64,000 nucleotides of DNA from Hirsutella rhossiliensis. Taxonomy: Eukaryota; Ascomycota; Sordariomycetes; Hypocreales; Ophiocordycipitaceae. Below, in pieces: positions 34,214-45,590 of this stretch. Positions within the stretch are counted from its first letter, which is position 1; every line of letters starts with the position of its first letter. Below the pieces are notes generated by a model. The model was not told the origin of the DNA. It made no database searches and worked only from the letters and a program-made list of their open reading frames with translations. Both the position numbers and the translations under genes were made by a program. The stretch covers positions 1,798,001-1,862,000 of the forward strand of contig NW_025408672.1 of NCBI RefSeq assembly GCF_020360975.1, written 5' to 3'.

Positions 34214-37200
34214 ATGGCCGGCACCAAGGGCAAGGTCTGCTTAGCGTGAGTCTGCCCCTCCCCCGCCATTGTGGAATCATCGAGCTATTTCTCCCGGCAT
34301 TGAGGTCATTGGCACCTTTTGTTGAAACATTGAGCTGATCAAGGTCGTCAGCTATTCCGGCGGACTCGACACGAGCACAATCTTGGCATGGTTGCTAGAG
34401 CAGCAATACGAAGTTGTGTTAGTATTTACAATTCCGGTTGCAGCTGAGCCTCGCGCTGCTGAACCTGTCATACTGACTGCTTGCAAGCTGCTATTTGGCC
34501 AATGTTGGCCAGGAAGAAGACTGGGCTTCGGTGGAGAAGAAGGGTGAATCACCTCTCCCACATATTTATCGGGAACGCCTGTGCTGACATTCCGCGCGCA
34601 GCTCTCCAGATCGGAGCCACCAAGAGTATGACCCAAGCACGCCGAGACCTTGCCATCGTGAGAATATTGCTGAACCTGAACGAATCTGATAGTGATCATC
34701 GATGACCTTCGCAAGGTTTTCGTCGAGTAAGTTGGATTGATAGCACGGTTGTGACATACTGACATCAATACAGCGAATTGTGCTGGAAGGCTGTGCAATG
34801 CGTTCGTCAATCCCACTCGATCCGATACATTTTCTGCGACTAACACGAAGTTTCTAGAATGCTGTGTACGAGGACCAGTATCTCCTGGGTTAGTTTGGTA
34901 TGTTCTCAAGCATTTGAGTAGAGGCTAATGGGATATCAGGTACCAGCTTGGCTCGCCCTGTCATCGCCCGCGGAATGATGAAGGCCGCCGAAAAGGAGGG
35001 GTTCGTCCATTCTGCTTGGAGTTGCTTGAAACCAGCTCGCGTTAACACGAAAATTGCTCCAGTTGCGATTTCGTTTCGCATGGTTGCGTAAGTATTAACT
35101 TACTGAGTATTCACTCCCTGTCCAAGTTGATATGCTGATTGTAATCATAGACCGGCAAGGGGTGGGTTATACCCTTGACGATCCTGAATAATGCAGCTAA
35201 CATCCTACTCAGCAATGATCAAGTTCGCTTTGAGGCACGTACTTTCCCCCCTTCCCTTCCTACCGCAGGTTCCTTCTGGATACCTTCTCTAAGAGATGCC
35301 GTCGCCTTGCCACATTGCCCCGGATGTCTGATGACCTCTTTCTCGACGACTGAGATCCACTCAAAGACGAATATCGTGCCTGAAACGCTTGGAAGACAGC
35401 ACCATTAAACGTGTCCGGAAAAGACGCCAAGTCGACCATGCCATGGTTGTCGCCAAAGAAAGAAGGCCAACTGCTGAAACAACCTGCGTCTAAACTCGAA
35501 CCCTTCACGGGCCCAGTGGCTTGTTGGGGTCGGGCATCAGTTTTGGTTTGAATTTGACGTTCCGTCTACGCCTTCTCTCGTGTTCAACACTGTTCGTGGG
35601 CAATGTGGCGGCTGGTCGGCTCTTGCAGGGAACCTGTCCCCGGATGCCCAAACAACTGAAGTGATTTGTTCTTGAGATACTAACTTGAGCAGTTAGCCTA
35701 TTTGACTATTAATCCCGCCATCAAGGTCATCGCCCCATGGTACGACTGCCAACTTCTTCCAATTACGAATTTCCAAGTACAGACTGATAAGTGTTTGCAC
35801 AGGCGTGACCCTCTTTTCTATCAGCGTTTCCAGGTTAGTTCTGTCAATATCCGTTTTCTGAAGATTTACTGACATACTTCTCAGGGACGCAACGACCTCC
35901 TTGACTACGCGGCTGAAAAGTGTATTTATAAGGCAGATTTTCTTTTTTTCATTCGGAACATGCTAAGTTCTCCCAGGTATCCCAGTGACCTCGACACGCG
36001 CGAAGCCGGTTAGTTTTTACAACGCCAAGAAGGAGACAAAAGTTGCTGATAGAACAACAGTACTCAATGGACGATAACTTGGCTCACTGCTCTTACGAGG
36101 TATTTAGGGACCAGTGAGTGTCCTATCCCTACATAGCTGACGGGTGCAGGCCGGCATGCTCGAAGACCCCAACACCACCCCACCTGAAGACATGTGGTAA
36201 GTTGTGACACGTTCTGAATGATGGACACTTGGCTTGCTAATTGCAAAGTGTAGGACGCGCACTGTCAGCCCTCTCAAGGCCCCCGACACTCCACTCGACA
36301 TCACCGTCCACTTCGACAAGGGCATTCCCGTCAAAGTCGTCACTCCCCAGCAGACCGTCACTGATTCCCTTGAGCTGTTCACTCTGCTCAATGCTCTTGG
36401 CAAGGAGCATGGTGTCGGCCGCATCGTGAGTTTCCTCAGGCACGATAAGCTCCGAACGCTCTGACTGACATTTGACGACAGGATATTGTCGAGAACAGGT
36501 ATACGAGGCGTTCTTACAAATCAAATAAGGCCTATAAGCGCTAATTTTATGCGATTGTTAGGTTCATAGGCCTTAAGAGCCGTGGTTGCTGGACGTTTTC
36601 TGTTTCAAAAAGGGCCCTTTACGATTGCTAACATGCTTGCAGACGACTCCCCATGCATGAGTATCCTTCGCCTTGCTCACATTTCGATCGAGGGCCTGTA
36701 AGTCGCACGGTGCGTTCACACGGGTGTTACTGGTACTGATAGTTCCAGTGTCCTTGACGGTCGTGTCCGCTCTCTGCGTGACAACTTAAGCAAGCAGTGG
36801 TCTGAGCTGCTCTATAATGGGCTCTACTTTTCGCCCGAAAGAGCGTTTTTGCAGCGTAAGCCGTTCTGTTCGGCAAATGGAAGACTTGGCTAACCTGACT
36901 ACAGCGAGTCTTGACTTCTCTCAGCAGCGGGTATGGTGAAGAGCCAGCAATGGAAGCTTGCATGATCTGACTGAGTTTCCCAGGTCAACGGCGAGGTTCG
37001 CCTCCGTCTGTACAAGGGCAGCGCCTACGTTCTGGGTCGCACTTCCCAGGAGAAGCTGTACTCCGAAGAGGACGCCTCCATGGATTCGCTCACCACCTTC
37101 GACCCCTCCGAGACCGTGAGTCATGTTCGGGAGTGCTTCAGTGAAGACGAGTTGCTGACAACATCTTGTACAGTCTGGTTTCATTACCATCAACGCTATC

Positions 37201-37307
37201 CGCCTCAAGAAGGTAATCGACCCATCGGTTCTTGCGATGCTGAGACAGAGATGCTAACTCAACCAAGTACGGCCTGCAGATGGCCGAGGCTGGCGTCGAG
37301 CTCTAGG
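34214..37307 (+). pseudogene. Argininosuccinate synthase copy split into 26 exons, apparently decaying
   Basis: The exons together encode about 412 codons, the normal size of argininosuccinate synthase, which joins citrulline and aspartate in arginine synthesis. Exons include 34214-34245, 34352-34417, 34488-34543, 34602-34625, 34693-34726, 34774-34801, 34858-34888, 34940-35000, 35063-35087, 35151-35161 (11 nt), 35213-35234, 35693-35739, 35803-35833, 35885-35919, 35977-36008, 36061-36099, 36150-36196, 36254-36425, 36482-36498, 36562-36590, 36643-36697, 36749-36855, 36905-36930, 36984-37115, 37174-37212 and 37269-37307. Conserved parts are seen: the ATP-pyrophosphatase loop AYSGGLDTS, LANVGQEEDW, GTSLARPVIA, GNDQVRFE, GRNDLLDYAAEK and VENRFIGLKSRGC. 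Defects: intron 11 is 458 bases with a GC donor (GCACGT), exons 14/15 do not join in frame, and intron 20 starts GG. All other joins keep frame with GT..AG. Confidence 0.85.
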
Positions 37308-38173
37308 TGGGCATCTCTAAGGCACTCTGGGGCAAGGAAGGAAAATTGGTTGAAAAGTCAGACAGAATACGAATTGAAATCCAATGGAGTTCTTGATCCG
37401 CAGCCAAAAGTCCGCTGAAGTCTCCGAGGGGCTACGTGACCGTCCGATTCTCAAGACCCCCCCAACCCTACAGAAGTGCACTGTCAAGAAGCGCTCTGCC
37501 AAACATGGATCTCCCACATGGACGATGGTTAACATCTGCAATCAGTTGACCCAGCGAATAGGCAAATACAGGGGATTTTCTAACCATCGAAGATTCTTGC
37601 AAAATTGCTATCAATGCTAAGTCTATCAAGATAGTGGAAACCCACTTCCAGGCATCACATGTGAAGCCATTTACGGCTGACCCATGATCTCTCCCCCTTC
37701 GGTTTTGCCCGGCCCAACATATGGGATCCAGTATATTCGATCACGTGGACAAGCCAACCTTCCGTACTCAGTGAATTCGTATAAATGTGTCCGTATGTAA
37801 ACTACTGGTGACAGGTCAAGCTTAGCTCTCCAAACCATGCCTCGCCTCTCCACCCCAATGTAAACCTTAAACTTTTGCATACTACTAGAGTAAAGCATCA
37901 CTTGGGGTTAGGTATCTGGGGTGGCTATCCGTATATCGAGCCGGAATTGGAGCATTAGTCCAGCACACTCGGCAATGGTCCCTTACTCAAGTCTTGACAT
38001 CGACTGCTTTGCAGCATCAGAAGGGGGTGTAACAAACAAAAAGAAAGACCTGCTACCAACGCCATGTATCGATAAAACATCAATATGGTACACCACCAAA
38101 CCATGTCCATCCACACCCTCACACAGCTCCCATCGTCTGCCGCACCCCGAGCCGAGGTCAGGCCAGGCCGCGG
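37308..38173. other. Intergenic region
   Basis: This lies between the argininosuccinate synthase copy and the Vps3844-type gene, both ending here. Nothing is recognised. Confidence 0.5.
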
Positions 38174-39382
38174 CTACTTGGCTCTCGAAACACCGGCGCC
38201 AATCACGCCCGGCAGCTTCTCCTGCCCGATCCCGAACAGCATCGAGATGGACAGCCACAGGATGCCGACAAGGGCAAGTGTGAAGCCGGCAAAGAGCCAA
38301 AAGGCAACACTGACGTCCTGCTTCGCACAGCGCGGTCCGGCCCAGTGGATCAGGCCGCCAGCCTCGCTCCGCGTGCTCAGGCAGTGGCACGCAAAGCACT
38401 TGGTGCCGGCATCCTTCACATCGGGTCCGGCGTATCGGTCCAGGCATGAGCCGTGCTCAGAGCAGTTACCCGTTGCCTTGATGCAGCTGTCTTCAGAGGC
38501 GAAGCAGGATGCGATGCGGGCCCCGGGGGCGTATAGAATCAGGTTCTCGGCCACGGATGAGGTTGGTGCTACGGGGCGCGCGGTTTTGTCCAGCGACGTC
38601 ATGACCTGCTCGGCTTGGCGGCGACGCAGTTCTCGAGGCTGATCGGACCAGGGTCTGGAGTTTGCAGTCGGAGGTAGGAGAACCAGTGTCGTCTCCAACT
38701 CGCCAATCTTGGCAAGCTTAGAGAGCTGGTCAAGTCTCTGCACGACTTTGCTGACAATATCGGAATTCTGCAGAAACAACCATCGTCAGTTGAACCTCTC
38801 GTAGACGACTCGAGCTGCGGAAACTCAATGTTCCCATACCTTGTTGACATCAAACTTTGCAAAGGCAGCTCGCCTCCCCTTCCAGCAACCCTCGAGCGGG
38901 TTGGCGACCTGCTGCATGTCACAATCGCCTGCGTTCGTTGCGCCCGTGCCGACCAGGTCAACCTTGACCAGTTCATCATGGGCTTTGGCCGAGGGCGGTT
39001 CCGGGATTGTAAATGCCGGCCTCGTCCCGAGCGCACGCCCCAAGTCTTTGATCTGCTCCTCCGACATTCCATCCAGCATCATCACCAGCTGGCTTGGCTC
39101 GCCGTTGTCATCGTCGGCGAACAGTGGCGGGGAGGCCTTTCCGAACCGGTTCAACGCAGAAACAGCCTCTGCAATGTCGGCCTGCTCGTCGGCGTCGCGG
39201 AGGGACGGGCCTTGGCTCCTGGGTGCCAGCCGCTGTAGCAGAACGAGGCGTGCTAGGGCAGGCGAGAGGGAGGGGGTCGATGAAGAGGCCTCGCGAGCCG
39301 GCACAAGGTAAACCTGGGCAGCGGGTTGAGCAGCAACGGCCAGGCCGCAGGAGGCCGCGATAAGCCCAGCGCAGAGCTTCAT
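38174..39382 (-). CDS. Vps3844/DUF3844 ER-type membrane protein
   Basis: Exons 39382-38840 and 38767-38174 encode 378 aa. It starts with a signal peptide (MKLCAGLIAASCGLAVAA) and has a long lumenal part. A Cys-rich EGF-like C-terminal domain follows: NCSEHGSCLDRYAG, KCFACHCL, HWAGPRCAKQDVSVAFW. Then come one membrane helix (about 335-358, LFAGFTLALVGILWLSISML) and the family-like tail LPGVIGAGVSRAK. This is the DUF3844 pattern of fungal vacuolar-sorting-associated Vps3844 proteins. Its molecular role is not established. The single 72-base intron is phase 0. It is divergent from the mitochondrial-protein gene. Confidence 0.85.
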
Positions 39383-40057
39383 GACGGCGGTTTGATTTAT
39401 GAAGCGTCACCCACTCGCGCTGATGGTTGCGTTAGGGGCGACCACGTCGACGGGCAAAGTGGGCATGTGCCGGATCCCGGAAGCACAATACTCCGAGCCT
39501 CTGTCCGCACCCACCGCTCACCACTTACGCAGCCTTGCTACGGATATCCAGCAGCGCACACGGCTCTGACTATCCAGCACACAAAAGTGGAGAAAGTGTG
39601 GCAAGTGCATCTAAAACGGAAAGGCGCATGATAAAGTAGCTAGTACTTAGTACTTTAGAACTCTTAGCTTTCTTATTTTATATAAAATCTTTCAAAAGCT
39701 TCAAATAGAGCTAGTTAGTTTTTACGCGCTTAGGTTAGGATTACGGCTAGCTTAGAGCCTAGATTCAGCTATATAAATATTTAATTTATAATGTTTAAAA
39801 AGTAAATTGGTAAGGCTGCTTAAGTCCTCTCAATCTCCTTGCGCCACAGGCTCCACACCTTTTGTGTGCCGGATAATAGTCAGCGCCGTGTGCTGGCTAG
39901 TCGGGCCCCAAATGAGTGGACATTTCATCTTTCGGTACCATCCTGGCGGGTGAGGTGCCATCATCCCTGGTTATTGCTTTTCCCGCGTTGCACCAGCGGC
40001 CTCTTTATCTCGACTCTCGCTGTCCATCTCCCGACCGAGGGGCGGCAACAATACGGC
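39383..40057. other. Divergent promoter region with AT-rich block
   Basis: A markedly AT-rich block (about 39625-39830, with TAGCTAG, TATATAA and TTTATAAT runs) lies in the middle of an otherwise GC-rich promoter region. No gene is seen. Confidence 0.55.
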
Positions 40058-41456
40058 ATGCTGCGTCGCTGGTCGATCGCCCCGAGGCGTGCCTTCGCCG
40101 CATCCCTCCCCGTCGCGAGGCCAAGGATAGCCGCCCGACCTGTCGCTGCCCCGAGAAGAAACATTTCACTCTTGCCATGGAGACGAAATCGCGCGCCCAC
40201 GCAGCCGCCGCTCCCAGTCTATTTCTCCAGGGGCGGTCCCGTTCTTCGGCCCGGTAACTGGAAAGGGCCACTTGGGTATGCTCGATGAACGCCAGGAGCA
40301 GGACTGATGCTGACTGGACCAGCCGAGTGCTCTTTGCACTTGTGGCATACACCGTGTGCTGGCAAATCTACGTGTCCGTCGTCTTCGACCCGCTCCTCGA
40401 CTGGGCAGACACCGAATGGAACGCTCTGTCGGAAGAGGAAAAGGACGAGGTGGACCAGGCGGCAGACCCAGACGAGCCGATCCTGTTTCTTCCCTTTCCA
40501 TTCATGACAAAACTGGTCGAGCAGCCGCCGTACAAAGGCTCGGATCCCGAGTGGTCAACGTTCATCGCCGTCAGCAAAGACCAGCAACTTCAGAAAGACA
40601 TCAAGCGTATGCTACCCGTGTGTCCCGCGTTTACCGGCGTTGTGCTCATGATATACCGCAGGCGGCCTAGCTGAGACGATACGAAGCGCCGCGGCGAAAA
40701 ACCCCCAATACATCAAGGCACTTGGGGGCCACGATATCAAACTCAGAAAATATTGGCTCGACATCCTCTACCCTCCTCGACCTCCCCCGAAGCACTACAT
40801 GTCTGGGTGAGCCACGCTCATGGAGTCTTATTCAAGTTCTGAGCTAATGGTCGACAAGGATCATCGTCTTCGACGACGGCATTTACTGGGGAGACCGACC
40901 CATCGACTCTGCGACGGCCGGCAGCCTGAGCATGGCTCTGTACCCGAAGGCTGTTGCTGCCGCCGTGTGGTCCTTTGGAAACTCCCTGGTCAAGCAGACT
41001 GCGCATGACGTCGCCAATGCTCTCAGGTTGAACCCACCCACGCCACCGCCAGAAGCAACAGACCCACAACATGTTGTGCTGCAGACAGACGCCAACCGTG
41101 TCTTTGAGGCATCCGTCAGGTCTGAGGCATCGACCGGGTCGACAGCTTCCTCTATTCAGCCCGCGGGCGACGAAAGATTGCGCAACACGTCCAGCAGCGA
41201 GGGCTCAGGGGACCCGCGCATCCAGGCTGCCCTGCATGCGGCCAGTGGCGCTCTCGTCAAAAACTGGCAGCAGGCTCCACCGCTTCCAAATCGAGGCTGT
41301 ATTCGCGTGGATGGCATGGTGGAAATTTACGGCGACACGGCTATCCTATGCGTCTACGTCTTGGCCTCGTACGATCCGAAGCTGAAGAAGTACGTGGGCA
41401 TCCAAACCGGCCTGAAGCATCTGGCTCAGCTCAAGCAGAGGCCTGCGAGCGGGTAA
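40058..41456 (+). CDS. Conserved fungal mitochondrial membrane protein, function unknown
   Basis: Exons 40058-40275, 40323-40606, 40662-40806 and 40859-41456 encode 414 aa. The first about 50 residues are rich in Arg, Ala and Ser with no acidic residue (MLRRWSIAPRRAFAASLP), a classic mitochondrial presequence. One hydrophobic helix follows (about 73-93, FALVAYTVCWQIYVSVVF). The mature part has an acidic segment (SEEEKDEVDQAADPDEP), then LPFPFMTKLVEQPPYKGSDP and LRKYWLDILYPPRPPP. I recall similar ascomycete hypotheticals but no known function. The Ser/Thr-rich region (about 270-320) is probably disordered. Confidence 0.8.
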
Positions 41457-42048
41457 TGGCCGGGGCGTCTAAGGATTCAGGGGTGCTTTCCTTTTCCCCT
41501 TTTTTGGGATTGCCGCGGCTTCCGAGAGGAATTGTATATACCCTTGATTGTTTGGCACGGCTGGCTTGGCGTTTGGGAGACTCTATCTAGTTCAAAACCA
41601 CAGTGAACCTCATTTGGAGCGCTGATTTAAACCACAAATCAAGAGGTCTCGTTAGAGCTGCGGTGCCTTGAGCTACCGTTGGTCTAAAAGAGGCCCCGTT
41701 CGCTGTACCGCCAGCGCGGCAACGCTACACGCAAAACAAAGATGTACCATTCCCGCACGATGCGTCCTATCCGCCGGCAATCATACATACATGTCCGCTC
41801 TCCAGAAATCAGGGTCCCGTGTTACCTTGCAACAATCAGGGTCATCCACATAAACGCCCCTCCCGCACACATCCAGCCGGTTCCCCTGGCTCTCAGCCTC
41901 GGAAGCCATGCACCTCCCAGGTGGTCCACCCTTTCCGAGACATGTATCCACAAGAACCTCGATGGCACATATAGGAAAAAGCGCCAAAAGCAGGCAAACT
42001 ATCCGACTAATCCGCAGACTGTACACACCCGTGCCCTGGGGAGAGAAG
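41457..42048. other. Convergent 3' intergenic region
   Basis: This lies between two converging stops. Nothing beyond probable 3' UTR sequence is recognised. Confidence 0.5.
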
Positions 42049-44535
42049 TCAAGTCCTCATCAAGTTGGCAAAGACGGTAAACACCTCAAGCTCCGCCTCG
42101 GGCCCATTTTGCTCGCGCTCGCTGCGCGGAATGGCGGCAATGAGATGGGCCTCGATGACGTTGATTCCCGGGTGCAAGACGACCTCGAAAGCCCTCTCTT
42201 GCTGCTGCTGGTTCGGGAGCGGATGCAAGCACGGCTTGAGGGGCTGCTTGTTAATAAGGACCCAGAGGCTGTACTGCCGCTCGTAGAGAAAGTCGGGCAG
42301 CTTGAGCATGATGAAGACGCGGTTGTAGTGCGGCGCCAGACTGACCGTGGCCGACTGCTGCGGCTGCTGGGGGTCCGGAAGAACGGTTAGAACGTTGGAA
42401 TGCTCGACCTGCATGTTTGGATGCAGCTGAAGGCGCAGCCGCGAAATGAGGGCGTCGTTGATTCCTAGTCGCGGTCAGCGAGGGCACATAGCGCTCACTC
42501 AAGAGACGGTTAACATACCCTTTCCATCCCTGCGAAGTCGCTTCTGCTCCACGTGGCCATTAAGCATCGGCTGGATCTCAACAGGTTGAGGTTGAAACTG
42601 AGGTTGAGGTTGAGGTTGAGGTTGAGGTTGAGGTTGAGGTTGAGGTTGAGGTTGGATGACAGGACCCGGAGGCCGCACCGCTACGGGGATGATCCCAGGA
42701 ATCGGCGCAGGGACCGCTGGAGACATGCGGGCGCTGTCTTCCATCTTAAGGCCGGGCTGAGTCGAAGGGCTGGGAGACGGGGCCGACGCCGAGATACTGC
42801 GCGCCGCCTCCAAGCGGCCAGAGACGCGCGTCGCGCCGTTCAACCCAGCAGCGGGAGAGGCGGTCGACTGCGCTGGGTTCGGGGCGGGAGAGTCCATGGA
42901 GCCTCCTCGCCCACCCACGTGGATGGTGATCTTCTTTGACGAGCTTGGCACTTCGGACGCTTGGCCCACCTTCAGCTTGATCTTGGGCTGCGTCGGCTCT
43001 GGTACCACGGCTCGTGCCTTTTTCAAATGCTCATTAAACGCTTTCTAGAGGAGTGTTAGCGTGAGAGACCGTTTGCTGGACACGCAGGCTACTTGCCTCG
43101 AGTTCCTGTCCCAACTCGTAGATTTCACTCCCTTCCTCGTTGTAGTAGTACGCGTTTGTCCACAGAAGCTTGGACTTTTCCTCAAAGGCCGCCCAGTGCT
43201 TAAACTCGCTCACGCCAGTTGCATCATGACGGCCATGGACACCCTTGACCATCTTCTGGAGCTTCTTGAGGGATAGCGGGTCCGTAACCACGCGATAATA
43301 GTCCCTCAAGGCTCGAGGTGGCAGGTTGTGAAAGGGCTCGAAATAAGCCTCGAACCTGTGATGGTGTTAGGCAGGGGACGACTCAAGACGGAAACAGCAA
43401 GAGGCTGATGAGGAACCCTACTCTGGCTCGTTGTAGCGAAGAAGCTCCTCGACAATCTTCTCCTGAGCTTGCTGGAAACTTAACCCCTTGTAGGGGACGT
43501 TCTCATACTGGTGATCCAGCCGGGCTGGAGTCGTCGACTGGCGCGGGCTCGGATCGACTTGCGGGGCCGAATTGTGAGCGATGCGGCCGGATTCTCTGCG
43601 TTTGAGGACGATAGAGCGCCTTCTCGAGGTGCGACTCGCTGCTTGCTCCCCTTCTTTGTTTCCTGCGGCAGCGTCGGTTTGAGCCTCGTACCCGGCCTGC
43701 TCGGCCTCCTCGGCCTCGGCGTCTTCTTCTTGTTCTTCTTCTGGTTCTTTTTCACCGTCTTCCTCGCCCTCGCCCTCACCCTCACCGTCTTCTTCCTCGC
43801 CCTCGGCGTCCTCATCCTCGCCTTCCTCGTTGCCCTCTTCGGGCGGCAAGGGAGTGGGCTGTGCCTGATAGCCGCGCGTGCTATAGGCCGGGTTTGTCTT
43901 GGTCATGTAGTTGCTCAAGGCCTTTCGCACACGCTCGGCGTCATCGAAGACGGGAGAGGACCGCGGATAGAATTCTTTTGCATTGGCAATCATTCTCTTG
44001 AAGTAGCTTTCGAGCTCCGCGAGGGTCCGAAAGTCGCCCTTGCTCAATTTGTCCTCGACAATCTCGAGTGAAATGGGCATTCGCGTTCGCTTGTAGTAGT
44101 CTTGGTTGCCTTCCCGCGGAAGGAGTTTCTCGAAGTAGGTTGCGACCAGTCGTCCGCTAAAGGAAGATGCAAGTCAGAGGAGGCCAAGGTGCCAATCGAG
44201 ATGGGATTCATACCTCTTGTCTGCCGTGCGCCGTATCTGCTCTAAAAATTTCATGCCATACGCGGTAGTCGATTCCTGCGACTCGCCCTTGGAGAGGTCA
44301 AACTCCTGCCACCAGTCTTGGTCAGTGAACGCGTCTCGTCAGGGGCGACAACATTGGACTGGGAATATCCAGTCGGCGCCACATGCAACCACGACACGAA
44401 GCACAAGAGTCGAGAGGTGCTTCGTCCCGGAATATAGAAAGGCGGGCAGCTTACCGCTAGCTTGCGTCGCTTGGAGGAGCGGTCGTCGGGGTCCGACGTC
44501 GCAGTGCCATTGGCCTTGCGTTTGGAGTCCATCAT
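42049..44535 (-). CDS. Rsc4-like tandem bromodomain chromatin-remodelling subunit
   Basis: Exons 44535-44455, 44305-44214, 44156-43422, 43355-43097, 43044-42519 and 42464-42049 encode 702 aa. Bromodomain 1 (about 55-145) includes YYKRTRMPISLEIVEDKL and RMIANAKEFYPRSSPVFDDA. A very acidic linker follows (about 165-205). Bromodomain 2 (about 305-395) includes LRDYYRVVTDPLSLKKLQKM and WTNAYYYNEEGSEIYELGQE. A C-terminal beta-rich region (about 565-702) resembles the tail of Rsc4. Rsc4 reads acetylated histone H3 within the RSC remodeller. Exon 4 ends in a GC donor (GCAAGT), a bona fide GC-AG intron. A Gln-Pro run lies at about 525-550. Alternative: another bromodomain subunit of the same complex. 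Confidence 0.85.
42583..42654. repeat. 6-bp coding minisatellite (Gln-Pro repeat)
   Basis: Nine perfect AGGTTG units (42601-42654) preceded by two more units and one degenerate unit encode (Gln-Pro)n on the minus strand inside the Rsc4-like gene. Confidence 0.9.
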
Positions 44536-45590
44536 GGAGGCGTTGGACAGAGTCGCGGCGTCTGGCGCATCACATGCTATGGGGCCTCTGTAGGCGCGAC
44601 GTCGGCTTCGAGGCGCAATGGGCCGTCGTCTCGCCAGTCGCAAAGGAGACGCTGAGGGACGGTTGACGACGCGTGCTAGGGGGGTGGAGGGAGGGAGCCT
44701 CGGTCGCGTTGGTGCTGGCGCTGGGGCATTCACGGCGGGTAGCGCGGTGAATTTGATGCAGCAAGCGACGACAACGACGAGATGACTTGTCGATGAGCCC
44801 TTCCGACGGCGCCCGGGAGGCCGCAGCTTTCAGCAGAATGCTTTTGCAGGAGACCAGGGCAATTTTGCTGGTGAGTTGCAGCGTTCAGCATTTTCAAGTG
44901 GAACTGGGAGTCTGGGTACGTACACTAAGCTGCCAGGTAGCCCATTTCTACACCATGCCCGATTCGGAAGCAGGCACGACTCCACACGGCAGGACTCCAG
45001 GCGCCTTGCCTGCACGTGTCTGCTAGAACTGCCACCATTTATTTGGGCAGTTTGAAGGCCTGTATAGTTCGACAATGCTTTCTATTATTCCAGGGGTGGG
45101 ATAAAAACAAAAATCGCTTCTCGTCTTCATTACGAAGACTGGTCATCTCGTCCTGACTTTGGTGACAGAGTGGCTTCCTCTGCACCTTGAAGGTTTTGCC
45201 GCTAACAAGGTCAACACCGCGGATCAATAATCGGCTAACCGGATTCTCTCAGACGACTTACGCATCACCAGATAGGCGCTGTCCTGGGTGATGATCGCTG
45301 GACCAGAGACGGGAGGTATTTCACCGCGACACCGCAGGTGCCTCCACCGGCCCAAAGTACTAACCCAGTCATCCATCAACTTTGCACATTCAGCGACTGC
45401 ACTCCAGCCCTTGGCGGCACCTCATCTCGATATCAAGGTACCTAAGGTAGTAAGTCGTCGTGACCGGTCGGTCAACCCCACAGGTACAGTACGTAGGTAC
45501 CTAAGTACCTAGAAAGGTACCTATCATCATCCAACCATCACTTCGACCCGTCGTCATCTTTCAGCCCCGCCAACGTCCCATCAACTCGCA
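44536..45590. other. Divergent promoter region (bromodomain gene / Maf gene)
   Basis: About 1 kb without a recognised gene. Next to the Maf gene it holds three copies of GGTACCTA. Confidence 0.5.
45437..45523. promoter_or_regulatory. Three GGTACCTA elements upstream of the Maf gene
   Basis: The 8-mer occurs at 45437-45444, 45496-45503 and 45516-45523, with a related AAGTACCT between, 68-154 bases before the ATG. The same 8-mer is at 8851-8858. A shared regulatory element is possible. Confidence 0.4.
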
